Positions 52,150 through 62,548 of a stretch of DNA of 64,000 nucleotides are shown here, one piece after another. Every line of letters begins with the position of its first letter. Positions within the stretch are counted from its first letter, which is position 1. Location of the stretch: contig OX637295.1 of NCBI GenBank assembly GCA_951799445.1, forward strand, positions 7,874,001-7,938,000, written 5' to 3'. The translations under genes were made by a program, and so were the position numbers. Under the pieces are notes generated by a model, which did not search any database, was not told where the DNA came from, and worked only from the letters and a program-made list of their open reading frames with translations. The stretch comes from Pseudisothecium myosuroides (taxonomy: Eukaryota; Streptophyta; Bryopsida; Hypnales; Lembophyllaceae).

Positions 52150-52462
52150 CTAGAATCAAGTATCAGGTAAAACATATTAACAAAGCACAGTTAACGCCAT
52201 AAATTCTAAACAACAACCATCCGTACATGCAGAAGTCACGCAGCCAAAAGCAACAAACAAATCAGCTCGATCCGAGCTAAATTGAGGCACAGAGTTCACG
52301 ACGCAAAATTTTAGAATAATATTTTTATTTTCTGGATTAAGAAGAAAGCAACCCATCAGGCAGTTCCAAATGTGCAAATCAGGTCGATTCGAGCTGAATT
52401 ACATGAGAATCTAAATACCCACAGATCCGTATGTCCTAAGCTACGAACCCCTCACTCTAGCT
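52150..52462 (-). other. Intron or spacer with two palindromes
   Basis: This lies between the phosphatase block and the last exon. It has AGCTCGATCCGAGCT (52264-52278) and AGGTCGATTCGAGCT (52381-52395). The acceptor at 52150 is clear but the donor is not. Confidence 0.5.
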
Positions 52463-53713
52463 CTAGCGAATAAATGGCGACGCTGTGACGATCTCCATCA
52501 GCTTGTCGTATTCCCGATGGTTTCTCTCGTCGCAGAGCATCCGTCGACCAATTCTAGCAACCGCCGTTCCCCTAAACGCCTTCAGTCCTTCCTCTCGAGC
52601 TAGGTGCAGGCCCTGAAACCAAGGCAGCAGGACTTCCAGGAGAAACGTGTCCTTTGGACCATGTCCCCTATTCGTCCATGTTTCAGGCAAAACGACGTTC
52701 TCAGAACTGTTGAGAATGTGTTTATTTGGACTATTGTCCATGATGATTGTGTTCTCAGCACTGAATCTACCCCGGATGCCAGTGAACAGGTTATTAAGGT
52801 TCTTAAGAAACAACTCCTTCTCCGTGCCTGGCTCCCTGTATGTCGACGGTCTTCCCGTCCTATCTCTGCACTTAAGCGTCTTACAGGAGTCTTGTCCGAG
52901 AATCAGCAAAGGCCTATCCAGTCCGTCGAAAAGATACTTCGCCACCTCTTCGGTGGTGGACTTCTTCATCGAGCTCCACACAGAAATGGATGCAATCCTG
53001 CCTAATTGACGTAGGAACTCCGAACATCCTGGGCGAACGTAAACTAGCTTGGGTCCCACTACGGCGGGATTGATAGCCGAGTGCGGCTGAACGGCATCGG
53101 GGATGCGTTTTGACCAACCCTTAAACTTCAAATCTTCGCAGACACATAATATCCCATTGAGGTCCAGGACGACGTTGATCCACTTCTCCACCACCCTGGA
53201 CGTCAATGGACGATGGACTGCCTCCAAAGTTCCTCCTACATCACAAGAAGGACCGGATTCCTACTAGACAATAGACAAATGTGCAGCCAGTTATTACCCT
53301 GTACTGGCACATTTGGAACTTCACGCATAATGACAGGGACGCTCATTTTCGAGTTGACTAAATCATTCTTAAAACAAAAATGAACACAGAAAAAGAGTAC
53401 CCCAAAAGGTTCCAAATGAGCAGCATGATTTATACCTTCTGCTGCGACGCCTTTGTAGTCTCCACGGAAGCGTCTGTCGCCACGACGTCCGGCTCTGGAA
53501 TGCGAATCTCTAGCAGGTCCGCATCTGAGATGACAACGTCATCTACGACCGGTGTAAGAGATGTGGACGGTCCAGGCTCAAGGACGGCCACGAGGACATT
53601 GCATTCAATGGGAATAGTCTGATCACTTTCCACCGGACCAAGCACAGGCTGAGCAGTAGTATTCACAGGATCAGGGACGGGAGGAGAAACAGAATCTACA
53701 ATATTTGCAGTGC
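52463..53713 (-). pseudogene. FCP1/NIF-like phosphatase domain
   Basis: An acidic exon (53437-53713: VVDDVVISDADLLEIRIPEP) joins through intron 53261-53436 to a HAD-type FCP1-like domain. It has VVLDLNGILCVC, then LVYVRPGCSEFLRQL, SISVWSSMKK, LLILGQDSCKT, ENTIIMDNSPNKHILN, and ENVVLPETW. FCP1/SCP enzymes remove phosphate from the RNA polymerase II C-terminal domain using DxDx(T/V). Here the second Asp is Asn (DLNG), a variant also found in plant NIF-domain proteins and expected to weaken catalysis. The frame ends in TAG at 52463. This is the best-preserved block, with no internal lesion, and might be a separate gene. Confidence 0.7.
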
Positions 53714-53973
53714 CTGCATGCCACAGAAGCACAAGAAAATATTCGTGAGAAATCCGTATATTAGAGACTCATAAAATGAGATATAAATACATGAATGAAG
53801 TGCAAAATGTGTGAACTCCATGGTTCAGTCCACTGGAAGTTCCGTTTTAGCAAAATGATTGTAGTCTCTCCAGAACGACTACAACTACATACAACTACAT
53901 ACAACCTATGGCAAAAATCAGCTCGAGTCGAGCTAAATTGTACAAGTGACATCGAGTAATTATTGAGGAGCAC
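53714..53973 (-). other. 260-bp intron with one perfect palindrome
   Basis: The donor is GTGCTCC and the acceptor GGCATGCAG. AGCTCGAGTCGAGCT lies at 53920-53934. Confidence 0.65.
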
Positions 53974-55702
53974 CTGCGCCCAAGTCCTGGCTAGGCACCG
54001 CGGGACTCTGCAGATCTAACTGCGCCGGCTGTTCGACCGGATGCTGCTCGTCAGCACCTCCCGCGACTGGAAGGATTGGAGTTGCCTGTGCGTCGGCAGG
54101 AGCCGCCTCTGCGTTAGCTGATGATGGTGGGGGCGGAAGAGGAATAGGATGTGGATGCAAAAGAAGTGCCGGAACAGCAAACTCAGGGAGATCCAGTGGT
54201 TTTGATGGAGCCACATCGCCTGATAAGGGAGGCAGACCTTCAAGCAGCAGCTGCGGCCTCGGCGTCGGGGGCTCAAATGAGGAGAGTGGTCTCGCCCCCC
54301 TCAAGTGATTGATAATCGAGTCCAGCTTGTCGGTGTTGTTTGCAGAATCCACCAACATGAATGTCTGCATTTTATCCATCCTCGTGTTCTACTGGTACTG
54401 GAATTGTAGATTCGCCGCGCGATCCTCCAGTTGTCTCCGCTCCAGCTCCGCAAACCTCTGCTCCATGTATTCGTCCCGCTTCGACAACTTCCTTTTCTTC
54501 GGAGTGATGGCAGACGAAGGCGTGACCCCCGATGTTCCGTCGGAGTGGGAGGAACCGGATTGCTGGCGTTCACCACAAGTTGCTCGTCCAGCACCTGCTG
54601 GACATAGTAGTCCTGCTCGTCGCCTTCGTCGTCAGAGAGGACCTCGGGCTCTGCAGCAGGCGCCTTCTCGCGCCGCCCAGTGGATGGCAAATCCCAGGGT
54701 GAGTGTTTCCTCTTGCACGACGACGATGGAGTCGTTTGAGACACCGGAGGCTTCTTGCGCGAAGACGTCGGCACCTTATACCCCCTCTCCAGAAAGTCGG
54801 CCCTGTCTAGTTTCATGGCCGCTAGGGAAATGTCATTCCAGAACCCCGTATCGTTGGCAACTCCAACCGCCCAGACGTTCACAAAACTCATCTGTACGTT
54901 AAGAAATTAACACACGACGTTAGTTTCGAGAATACAGAGTGGCTTCAGCTCGATTCAAGCTAAACCCCTCGGTGATTCAGAACGAGTCCAGCTAATTCGT
55001 TCCATAACGAATTGGATCATGCAGGAGTCACACTTATCGCAACAAAAGGAAACACAACAAACGGATGTGGTACATCAGCTTGATTCGAGTTGATTGAGCT
55101 GTAGGAAACTTACCACTGCTGCACAGGTCACTTTTCCTCCTGCAAAGACAGAGAACACGCTCATTCCGGGAGAGCAGAACTTCTTTATCACCCACAGGTA
55201 AAATTCCATGCGAAGCTCCGTGTTGTAGAGACGGAATTCCAACTCGTTGTACCCCCGGGCCTTATTGAAAGTATCATTGTCCGGAGCTAGAAAAAACTCC
55301 GGAATGTCGCCACCCCTCGTACACGACGGACTCGTCAAAAACGTCAACAGCACTTTGTTGTGCGACTTCGCCTTGGCAGAGGCCATGTCCCCCATCCGCT
55401 CGTATTGTCCCGGTATGTAGTCCGCGAACGTGCACTTGTACGTGCTGAGGACGTCATTGTTCTCTACGAAGGCAATCACTTGCGTCTGCTCCTGCATGTC
55501 CGCACATATAAAAAGCCAGGCCGGGACATCCTCAAATTTTGGCTGCTGCTTCCCTCTCAAAGACACGATGACGGTGTTGAAGTACGGAATTGCGATAGTC
55601 CCGTCCTTCTTCGAAAGCACCCCCGGAATGTATCCGAAATCGATAACACCCAGCCCGAGATCTGCAGGGCTGTCAACTGTCCACGCACCCCTTGGCTACT
55701 GA
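53974..55702 (-). pseudogene. N4/N6-methyltransferase-like region and linker
   Basis: The exon 55114-55702 ends CSPGMSVFSVFAGGKVTCAA and joins in phase to 54891 downward (MSFVNVWAVGVAND) through intron 54892-55113. This resembles the motif I region (VLDPFAGSGTTxxAA, then a hydrophobic strand ending in an acid) of beta-class DNA N-methyltransferases. LLTFLTSPSC upstream could be a degraded S/TPPY motif IV. Key residues deviate, so activity is doubtful. After about 54570 the frame shifts; the continuing frame carries TPKKRKLSKR, a nuclear-localisation-like cluster, then QFQYQ, a TAG, and a Pro/Ala-rich segment up to 53974. Confidence 0.45.
54892..55113 (-). other. 222-bp intron with two diverged palindromes
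   Basis: The donor GTAAGT and acceptor CGTACAG join in phase 0. It contains AGCTCGATTCAAGCT (54947-54961) and AGCTTGATTCGAGTT (55077-55091), plus a half site near 54980. Confidence 0.7.
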
Positions 55703-56974
55703 GCGTGTGTGAGCTCCCAATTCGTCACTTGGGACTCATAGTCTTCTTTTTTCTTAGATTGTGCAATTTATGTCGTAATTATACCCAAAAAACCCTAAAA
55801 AGAGTGTAAAACCAGAATGGACATGTTACATACCAATATGCCCTTTGGTCCTAAATAGCCTTTTCTCCTTAGAATAGTCCTAAAACCCACTTGTAAATAG
55901 GTTGGAGCCATAGAAGTAGTGGGAACTAGAAGGTTTGAGGGTTCTTACCCAAAATAGCCTAAAATCACTATGCAAGTGACCAAGCTAGGCTAAATCGGTC
56001 TGAGGGAAGTCTAGAGAGATTCTTAGGTAGATTCCCCAAGAGAGGTTTCAGTTTCCCCATCCCATCGACGAATAGTAGAAACCCCAATTGTTAGCTTGCA
56101 GGTGTCACTTTCGCAAGACAGGCCAGTGGAGGAATCTATAGTCACCGGATTGTGATCTTGGTTCTAAACCATACCGGGAAGTCAAAAGCGAAATCCATTC
56201 GCCAAGATTCCCCCGTATGCGGAAGATTCCCTGACTGCCGGTAAACCAACGGAGGTATTTTTTTGCCTCCGTACCAAGACATGCAAGATCAAGATGTGAC
56301 CTTGCAAATCTCTTGGGAAACCCCATGAGAGGTTCCCCAAGAAGTTTCGGAATTTTCTGGATTGAAGAAATACTCCTTCCGGACGGTCAACCGCCTAAAA
56401 CCACGATGGGAAATTCACGATAATTACCCAGGTAGCGGTAAAATCTTACTAAAAATTAGGATAGTTTCTTTTATGCTAATAACGTGCCCCGACAAGTTTC
56501 GTGGTGTTTCGATAGCGGGAGACGGCCGAATCACCAACATTCCTTCGAATTATCCACGTGGCGGGATTTACGTGGAGTTGACCGGCGCCCCGGGAGCACA
56601 CGAAGTCGGAACGAAGTCAACGAAGGGTCTTTTCTTACTCCCTAGGACCTCCCAGACCACCCGGGCTAGTCACCTTTGTCAGAAAAGGTAACCTCCAAAA
56701 AGTAGATTTTTACCTCTTTTACTAACTCTAGTTGGCGATAGTTTACGGTAGGATTTTGGCGTTGGAATAGGGGGTAGGAGGACTTCAGGACTAAAAATGG
56801 CCTTCTGAAGCCAATGGCACAATCGGTTTTCGATTTGGAGTTAATCTCCAATAGTTAGAGTGTTGGACCAGCGTAAAACCCAAACTACGTGAAAATCCTA
56901 GAAGATAAGGATGAAAATCCAAGTTGATAGGGTTACCTAGGTTAAAAGAGGGGAGGTGAGGGCCTTGGGAAACC

Positions 56975-56982
56975 TATAAAAG
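56975..56982 (+). promoter_or_regulatory. TATA box of LTR B
   Basis: TATAAAAG is followed by GGCCCTCATTTCTC, at the position equivalent to 41197 in LTR A. It is a likely LTR promoter pointing rightwards, opposite to the interrupted gene. Confidence 0.55.
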
Positions 56983-57889
56983 GGCCCTCATTTCTCTTCA
57001 AAACCACCCCCATTCATGTTTTGGGTCCGTGGGTCCAACTTATGTTGGATTTTTTGGCTATTTTAGCCAAAGGCACTTCCACGGTGTTTTGAGCACGTGG
57101 TGCTCCGTTGTTGTTCTATTTTCAGCTTTTGAAGGTCTTGGGGGTCCTTCTTTCTTTGTGTCTATGAGTTTTGAGTAGTCTTGGGTATTATTTGGCTTAT
57201 TTTTGAGTCACTTTGGTCACTAACTTGTCAGTTGAAGCACCTTGCTTGAGCACTAACTCGCTTGGGAGCACCTTGAGTTTTGTCCTGATCCTAAAGCTCC
57301 CCCCGAAGCGTCTTGGCTTTGCCGCCCACTGAGGGGTCTTTAGTGTTTAAGGATTGTGTCTTTTTTTTAACCCACGTGTCCGTATTAACCTCCGAGTGCT
57401 TCTCCCTTAGTGGGAGACCTCTTTTGCTCTCTTTAAGGACCCGTGGTGTGTGGTCCTCCCCCCCGTACGCTGGAGTTGTGGGCCCCCCTAGGGTCGTTAC
57501 GTACTAACGGTCTGGGTTCTTCTTTGAAGTTGGTTGTTGACGTGTGGCTTCCCCCTTAGACGGCAAAGCTTTGATTCCACTAGTACCTAAGTCTTAGAGG
57601 AAGTGTTAAAAACCCGGTTAGACGGCGAAGCTTCGAACTACTTCGTGTTCTCAAAGTCTTAGAGTTGGTGTTAAAACCAACTCGACGGCGAAGCTTTGAC
57701 CTCCCCCGAAAGTCCCGTACAAGGTTTAGTTTCCAAAACCTCTTGGAACTAATTCAAGGTTTAGCATCCAAAATCCCCCTACGCGCTTAGATCGAGTCAC
57801 TTTTTAATCCAGTTAACTTTGCCTTGTGGGGAGCCCGGCTAGCACGCATGGGCCCTCCCTAAAAATCCCAGCCAGCCAAGGCCCAACCA

Positions 57890-58120
57890 GCCAAGCCCCA
57901 GCCGGTCAAGCCCCAGCCGACCAGGCCCCAGCAGCAGCCGGGCCACCGCAGCGCCGGGTACCGCAGCAGCCGGGCCGCCGCAACGCCGGGTACCGCAGCG
58001 CCGGACTACCGCAGCGCTGGACCACCGCAGCAGCCGGGTACCGCAGCAGCCAGCCACCGCAGCAGCCGGGTACGCAGCAACCGGGTACCGCAGCAGCCAG
58101 CCACCGCAGCGCCAGGCCGT
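57890..58120. repeat. GC-rich CCGCAGCAGCCGGGTA repeat
   Basis: Irregular repeats of CCGCAGCGCCGGGTACCGCAG type lie inside LTR B. The long Pro/Ala/Gln or Gly/Arg-rich frames on both strands are products of the repeat, not genes. Confidence 0.75.
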
Positions 58121-58242
58121 GGCCAAAATTTGGTCTTCTCGTTCTTTCTTTTTTTTGTCCGTTTTTTTTGGCAATTTAGGTTCTAGGGAAGGAGGAAAAG
58201 AAAACCACAAGTGACAGGAAAGAGGGAGTCAAGGCCAGAATC

Positions 58243-58420
58243 GGAATAGCAGAAGTAGAAATTAGAATAGTAGAAGTAGAAATTAGAATAGTAGAAGTAG
58301 AAATTAGAATAGTAGAAGTAGAAATTAGAATAGTAGAAGTAGAAATTAGCATAGAAGAAATAGAAATTAGCACGGAAGAAATAGAAATTAGCCTAGTAGA
58401 AGTAGAAATTAGCCAAGTAG
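58243..58420. repeat. 21-bp tandem repeat in LTR B
   Basis: Unit GTAGAAGTAGAAATTAGAATA is repeated about eight times, with the last units diverged. It reads as (I/V)EVEIRIV on the plus strand. It is a minisatellite. Confidence 0.8.
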
Positions 58421-60193
58421 AAGGATGGAAGCAAAATGGTAGAGGTAAGGGTTGGCCAAACGGACGTGTAAGCTAAGATCTTGTAGGGTTAGGGAAGAAC
58501 TCGTGTTAAAGCACCAAGTAACCTGCAAACTCACACAATCACTCCACGCACAACTCACCCAAGCTCTCCACACACCATAACCAAAAATCTTGAGCATTAC
58601 GAACAAGGAGGAAGATGAAATAGGAGAGAAGCATGCTAATGGATGGATTAGGGGAAATCTCAACTAACAAATTTGGGCCATTGGGAGAGTAAGCGTAAGA
58701 GTAAAAAAGAGCGTGCCCAAGGCGTAAGAGAAAGGTCAACCGCGTAAACACTTGGGAAGACAAGGGTGTAAGAGGCGTAAGAACAAAGTCAACATGTAAG
58801 AACTTTGGAAGACAAGTTGGTTGGTGTAAGAAGGGGTGGAAAGAAAGAGAAGAAAGAAATCCCACCACATCTACCACTTCGTTCTCAAAATCTTCCCCGA
58901 TTCAAGAATCACTCAAGGAGCCAAGAATCCAAGCGGAGGGGACATGGCCGAGGGGGGGAACCTCGACCGGTTGATCCAAGACCTCCAATACGAGGTGGGC
59001 CCCTAAAAAACCCACTCTTCCGCGTTTAACTTTGTTTTGTCAAGATAATTAGAAGGAGGCCGAGAGTTAGGGTAGGCAAGAAGCAAAGTCAGGTTAGAAT
59101 TAACCTTAAAATCTTATAGTAGAGGGCTAGGGGTTTCCGAAAACCTAAAACACGTCCGGATCCGAGCTAAAATGAAGGAGTTATGAGCGGATGAAGTTAG
59201 GGAGTCATGTTGGATGAAACCTAACAAAATTCATCCAAGAGGAACAAAAAAAGCTAACATAAAAAGAGGAATTAATTTAGGAACCAAAAGTCAAATCAGA
59301 ATTTAGTTTTGAAATCAGGGTTAGCCCTAATTAGCGGATGAAGTTTGAAGGACCGATTAGCAGTCAAACTTCATCCATGGATAACTTTTGATAGGAACAT
59401 CCAAACCTAATGTGATTAGTCAAAGTAGAAAGCTAAAATCAGGATCTCCTCGGAACAAGTCTTAAGTTTCTAAGATTAGTACATTAGTAACCACGCTTAG
59501 GATCCTTAAGTAAGATTAGAAGGCGGATTAGGGACGTTTAAGATTAAGGTTAGGCTAAGTATAGATTTAGAACATTTTAGGACAAGTTTAGGGTAACCCA
59601 AAACTAAACCCAGCTTAAGGAAATACCTAAATCCCAAGCAGTTAAGAAGGGATGAAGTTTGAAACAAGTAATGGATGAACCCTAGAAGATTTCATCCATT
59701 TGAGTCAAGACTTGGTAATTAGGTTAAGATTAGGGGGTCAGGCCCATAGCCCAATTCCCAAGTCCAATCAAAATCCGGAGTCCATAGAAAAGCATGGATG
59801 AAGTTTGAGGGACCGAGTAGCGGTCAAACTTCATCCGTCCATAACTCTCTCTAGGAGAGTCCAAATCAAACAAGCTTTACACTTTTAGAGATGGCATGAG
59901 GTACTCTTTCATTTAGGATAGATAAGCCTAGAATAAGATCAACTCTTCTCCTAAACCACCAAGCCCTCTTAGGCTTTGATTCAACTTTAGCAATTATAGC
60001 AATTCCAATTAGGATTTTGTTTTGTTTCTTCATTACCCAAAATTAGTGAGTCTTAGGAGTTTAGAAAAGATCCATTGCTTGGAAGGCACAATGGATTGGC
60101 GCTAGACACCCATAGATTGAGTCGGAACGGTTAACTACCGAGAGCCTGGTTGTGCTCGCTTCTTTACCAAGGATGGGTAAACAAGCGCTCACA

Positions 60194-62153
60194 GTGTGCT
60201 GGTCTTTTGTGATGTCGTATGGTGCGTAGTGCGCCACTGCCGATAGTGGGACGAAATTCTTCCGTTGACTTAGGAAGACTTTGAAGAACTCGGCTGCCTG
60301 GTCCAAAATTTGTTCCGTGGACTTGTTCTTCGATTTCTTCTGCTTCACTTTGGAGAAGAAGGCCTCCCTAGGCTGCTCCAAGAGTACATTCAGCGTTGCG
60401 GAGGTGACGTTGTACTTCTTCTTGAAGTCCTTCCACTTGTCCTGGACAGGCTCCCCCACCGCGTTCAGCAGACCCAATGTCGGATCAATCTTGTTCAACT
60501 CCTTCTTTACGAACGCCTTTCGTTTGCGCCTCTCAATCCAATCCTTCGCAGCGTAACAACTTTCGAGAACTGACGATGACTGCTTAATTGTCACCTTCGG
60601 GTGCAGATACATCCTCTTATCACCATCTCTAAACAGAATGTGGTTGGCGAGCACAATGAGGTCTTCATTCGTGAGATTTCCGAAGAACTTGAAGAATTCT
60701 TTGTTCAGCATCCCGTTCTCGGTTTTCCAGGACGATTTGACATTGAATTTCTTCAAGGAGTCCGCGTCAATGAGCTCGCCATGCGCAGCACTGGAGATGA
60801 CCTCGCTCCAGAGATTGAACACCTCTGCAGGAGCAGTGATGAGCCTAATCTCATTCGTGATGGAGGTGTTGCCTTTTGAGTCCTTGGCTTTGGACTTCTG
60901 ATGCGATTTCGCAACGTCAATCATGGAGAAACGCATCTGCATGGCCTTCGTGAATTTCTGCATCCAGAACGAGAAAACCAACGTCAGAATCCTTGTTAGC
61001 TCGATTCGAGCTGATCTGCGACAAGGTAATGACCATGCAGCCAACAACGACTTAACAGTAGCCAGCATAGCGTAGTTCAGCTCGAGTCGAGCTGAATCAC
61101 TTACCGTCCACTTCTTCTTGTTCTCGAATGCAGCTTTAGTGCGCCTCGCGTTGCTGACAGCTCCGGCTTCTGTGTCCTCTTTCGGGTTGTGCGGTGACCC
61201 CATCTCCTCCCAGACATTTCGGGCGCCTAGTATGTTAGTGGCCCACGACGGCTGAATCGCTTGGAAATGGTTCACTCTGTTGAAGTAGGCCGAAATAGAA
61301 CGGAGTGTCTCCTTGTCCTCCGTCCATGCAATGTAGCAATTCCAGGTTTTGAAGTCTTTGATCGTGGCCGGGTCAATGTTGAACTTTGGGTCCTCCATTA
61401 GCTTGCTGGCCCAGACATTGTGCTGGCCGTTGATGATGTAGAATTCCCCGTCCTTGATCTCGGACCACAAGTCGTCTCCTTCCCTGGTTGGCTTCTTCGT
61501 CGGCATGATGCAGAGCGTTTGCCGGTGACTGTGGTCGGGCATATTGCACAGGTAGTGCATCAAGCCCTCAATGATCGTCTGTTCCTTGCTCCGGATATTT
61601 AATGACGCTGGAGCCTGGATCAGCTTGTCGATTGTGAGCTCCTTCTTCTCCATCTTGTAGAAAAACACATCAGCGCAGGTCTTCCAGAAATTCTTATACA
61701 CCTCGTTCGACTCCTTGTAGTCTGGGTTCCGGTTTGTCTACAGCGACTCTGGGACGATACTCATGTCCTGGCTTATATCGTCCACAGTAGAGTGCTCTCC
61801 AGTTTTCTCAGCTGTTTTTGCAGCTGATGTGCTAGCCAAATTGCTCTTCGCAACTGGAACGTTTGGAGTTTCCGTCGGCTGCTTGTTGCGCGTGCCCCTT
61901 CGAGATGTCTGGCCTTGGGTCTGGTTGTCAATAGACACCTGACTGGGCCCCTGGCTTCCGGCGTTCAGTGAGACGCTCCTAGCAGCCTTGCTCTGACGGT
62001 CGAGCTGGATTTTCGTTCTGAGCACCGCAAAGTCCTGGAAGAGACCTCGGATTTTTGCACATAGCCTCCTACTATTGAGAGGCTCTCCATTAGGTTTCTG
62101 GAAGTACTTCTCGTTCACTTTCTCCTCCAATTCCTTAATCTTGTCCTGGAATG
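60194..62153 (-). pseudogene. Linker and ParB/sulfiredoxin-like region
   Basis: A Ser/Gln/Thr-rich linker (about 61740-62050) leads into a long block interrupted only by a TAG at 61738-61740, after VPESL. Downstream, at about 61420-61450, EFYIINGQHNVWASKLM matches the ParB/Srx signature (hydrophobics, then xxGxHR, then xA). HSHRQTLCIMPTKKP precedes it. Intron 60958-61104 (147 bp, GTAAGT...GATGCAG) has a length divisible by three and happens to be open, so the frame reads through it. The 3' part is Lys-rich (DKWKDFKKKYNVTSATLNVL). A role in DNA binding or NTP-dependent loading is only suggested by the motif. Confidence 0.5.
60958..61104 (-). other. 147-bp intron with two palindromes
   Basis: The donor is GTAAGTG and the acceptor GGATGCAG on the minus strand. 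It contains AGCTCGATTCGAGCT (60998-61012) and AGCTCGAGTCGAGCT (61079-61093). Splicing restores continuity between KKKWT and the KFTKAM block. Confidence 0.75.
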
Positions 62154-62548
62154 ACGTCGTCGACAGGGACTATGAAATGGGTCACGTGGAAGGGAATCAA
62201 ACGAGAGTCGAAGTGCAGCGTGAAGTTGTACTGCTTGTCTGATGGAAGGTCGTTCTGGGTTGTTACACAGTGGACCTTGATGGTGGGGAAGACGTCCTCC
62301 ACAACGTCTTTTATTTGTTTGTCGTATGAGAGAGGGAGGTAGGTGTCCATCCCTTTATATTTCACGGCAAAGCAGATTTGCTCAGAGCATGGGATCATCA
62401 GGAGAGTCCAGCTATCCACCTTCTCTGGATACACGAACTCCCAGTATTCTCCGTCATTCAGGAAGTCATCTCCTTTGCCTTCGTCTTCCACTCGCTGGAC
62501 CTCGGACTTCTTGTAGTAGTACGCGAGTTTCTCGACCTGACTCTCCAT
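62135..62548 (-). pseudogene. N-terminal module of the composite gene
   Basis: This starts at the ATG just after an acceptor-like CATGCTGCAG, so the coding region opens right behind a leader intron. The 137 residues (MESQVEKLAYYYKKSEVQ, then YWEFVYPEKVDSWTLLMIP and HFDSRLIPFHVTHFIVPVDD) match no family I know. The frame ends at 62135, while coding potential continues one base out of phase (KIKELEEKVNEKYF), pointing to a 1-nt indel or an unrecognised splice. Confidence 0.55.

Larger units (their letters stand above)
55708..60193. mobile_element. Solo LTR inserted in the composite gene (LTR B)
   Basis: It starts TGTGAGCTCCC and ends GCTCACA, about 4.49 kb. The flanking 5-mers are GCGTG (55703-55707) and GTGTG (60194-60198), a target duplication with one mismatch. 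An alternative start at 55710 gives a perfect GTGTG pair. With the first choice, deleting the LTR and one flank brings the two gene halves into the same frame, which supports that boundary. It is homologous to LTR A along its length. No retroviral-type gene was found. Confidence 0.8.
51514..62548 (-). pseudogene. Composite ParB-like / methyltransferase-like / FCP1-like gene
   Basis: On the minus strand successive coding blocks are linked by GT-AG introns at 60958-61104, 54892-55113, 53714-53973, 53261-53436 and one ending at 52150. Domain order: an unknown N-terminal module (62135-62548), a Ser/Gln/Thr linker, an INGQH ParB-like region, a methyltransferase-like region, an NLS-like and Pro-rich linker, an FCP1-like phosphatase, and a Ser/Arg-rich tail. 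GC content is far above the AT-rich surroundings. Lesions are in-frame TAG codons (near 61740, next to the LTR insertion at 55700, near 54390), frame offsets near 62140 and 54570, and the 4.5-kb LTR at 55708-60193. A single transcript is my inference; it could be two genes, with the phosphatase separate. Confidence 0.6.

Noticed and set aside
54309..54902. 197-codon plus-strand frame
   Set aside because: It is the antisense shadow of the minus-strand composite gene, which has splice sites and recognisable motifs.
57826..58210. Long frames of 117 and 123 codons on opposite strands
   Set aside because: They are created by a GC-rich tandem repeat inside an LTR; composition is repeat-driven and no start context or domain is present.
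58943..59008. Short frame beginning MAEGGNLDRLIQDLQYEVGP as a gag start
   Set aside because: It stops after 20 codons, and no capsid or protease sequence follows in any frame.
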